From positions 57,433-121,432 of the forward strand of contig CAZNJI010000001.1 in assembly GCA_964573395.1 (NCBI GenBank): a DNA stretch of 64,000 nt, in the 5' to 3' direction. Position 1 is the first letter of the stretch. Each line of letters opens with the position of its first letter. Shown piece by piece: positions 63,425-64,000 of the stretch. The notes under the pieces were generated by a model. It worked only from the letters and a program-made list of their open reading frames with translations. It had not been told where the DNA came from and searched no databases. The translations under genes were made by a program, and so were the position numbers. Source of the DNA: DATIBQ01 sp964573395. GTDB lineage: Bacteria; Patescibacteriota; Minisyncoccia; Phycocordibacterales; UBA9973.

Positions 63425-63543
63425 ATTGACAGTTGCTTATCAGTTTATATTGGTAAGCGATTTTTCTTTTCTTCCCTTATTTTATAAGGAAAGAAAGGGA
63501 AAAAGTACTGTCATGACGTTCACTCGGAGCGTAACCGGGAATT

Positions 63544-64000
63544 ATGTCTAAAACACTACATCAGGTTTTCCGATCATTCATAATCGTTCCGTTTCTTGCA
63601 ACTTCCCTCTCTATCTCAAGCTTCAACGCAGTGATTGAGCAGGCAGTTACCCGAGAAATCGAGAACGAGGCCGCACTACAGGCACAAGCTGAACGAGTAG
63701 AAAAAGCAAAGAAAATTGATACGTACTTTGCCAACAATAATATGCCACTCGCAGGTTTCGGTATGAAAATGGTCCTTGAGGCTGAAAAGAACGACCTCGA
63801 TTGGCGGATGATCCCAGCAATTGCAATTCGCGAATCTACGGGAGGGATTTATGCTTGTAAGAGCAAAAAAGCCCAGTTCAACCCATTCGGGTGGAACTCA
63901 TGTCGAAGCGGTTTCAAGAGCTTTGATGACGCGATTGAACGTCTTGCCCAGCACTTGGGCGGGAACCACGATAATACGAAACGGTACTATCATGGAAAGG
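63544..64000 (+). CDS. Exported lysozyme-like protein, partial (runs off the window)
   Basis: An open frame from ATG at 63544 to the window end (152 codons seen). It has an N-terminal signal/membrane segment (about 10-28), an Ala/Glu-rich helix, then a lysozyme-superfamily-like domain: IPAIAIRESTGGIYAC (candidate catalytic Glu), NPFGWNSC and FKSFDDAIERLAQHLGG. Two cysteines may bridge. The pattern is close to glucosaminidase/SLT-type peptidoglycan hydrolases. It is strongly expressed if the tandem promoters upstream are active. The C-terminus is not visible. Confidence 0.7.
   Translation, partial: MSKTLHQVFRSFIIVPFLATSLSISSFNAVIEQAVTREIENEAALQAQAERVEKAKKIDTYFANNNMPLAGFGMKMVLEAEKNDLDWRMIPAIAIRESTGGIYACKSKKAQFNPFGWNSCRSGFKSFDDAIERLAQHLGGNHDNTKRYYHGK

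Overview
The window looks like a chromosome segment of a Candidate Phyla Radiation (Patescibacteria) bacterium, most likely Parcubacteria-like. The reasons are a divergent 16S rRNA with CPR-type departures from universal primer sites, many short or domain-stripped housekeeping proteins (a 412-residue ThrRS without its editing domain, a 757-residue SMC, a cysteine-free L32), C-terminal peptidoglycan-binding modules on secreted proteins, and TGA used as an ordinary stop (standard code). Two runs of exactly 100 N (50577-50676 and 58669-58768) mark it as a scaffold from a draft or metagenome assembly. The lineage call is inference and no database was consulted.

Region 1 (1-17.3 kb) is an extracellular polysaccharide and surface island. 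It holds a membrane CAP-domain protein, a cellulose-synthase-like GT2, a GT-C membrane glycosyltransferase, a secreted multidomain PQQ-type sugar dehydrogenase, a second processive GT2, a protein with two NodB deacetylase domains, a GH6 beta-glucanase with a peptidoglycan-binding tail, and an acidic calcium-repeat wall protein. Region 2 (17.4-29.9 kb) is a glycoconjugate assembly operon. It holds GtrA, a 1554-residue four-module fusion (dolichol-phosphate-sugar-synthase-like GT2, CESA-like GT2, Wzx-like flippase, GT4), a strongly AT-rich cassette (pyruvyltransferase, GT4, GT2, membrane protein), a second GT-C enzyme and a TIM-barrel hydrolase. Together these two regions would make, export, trim and oxidise surface glycans.

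Region 3 (29.9-52.4 kb) is mostly housekeeping and small proteins: LemA, HtpX, tRNA-Ser(GGA), a DoxX-like protein, a large coiled-coil membrane protein, a metallophosphoesterase, a UvrD-type helicase-nuclease, GyrB, ThrRS, L32, a NusB-NUDIX fusion, RNase III, a short SMC, a sugar nucleotidyltransferase, a NUDIX hydrolase and several unknown small proteins. Region 4 (52.4-64 kb) carries a 16S rRNA gene with no 23S within the following 9.7 kb, a DUF192 protein, ribonucleotide reductase with the ATP-cone on the radical subunit, a gap-truncated RNase P RNA, an FAD oxidoreductase, a candidate small RNA and DnaA-box region, a 29-residue histone-like peptide, SecA, and the start of a lysozyme-like secreted protein.

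The most striking signal is translational. The 16S 3' end keeps a perfect helix 45 but has lost the CCUCC anti-Shine-Dalgarno core. In agreement, about fourteen genes have a TATAAT-like -10 box only 6-10 bases before the start codon, so their mRNAs should be leaderless, and almost no start has a Shine-Dalgarno motif. A compensated change in the 16S 530-loop pseudoknot argues that the unusual rRNA is real and not an assembly error.
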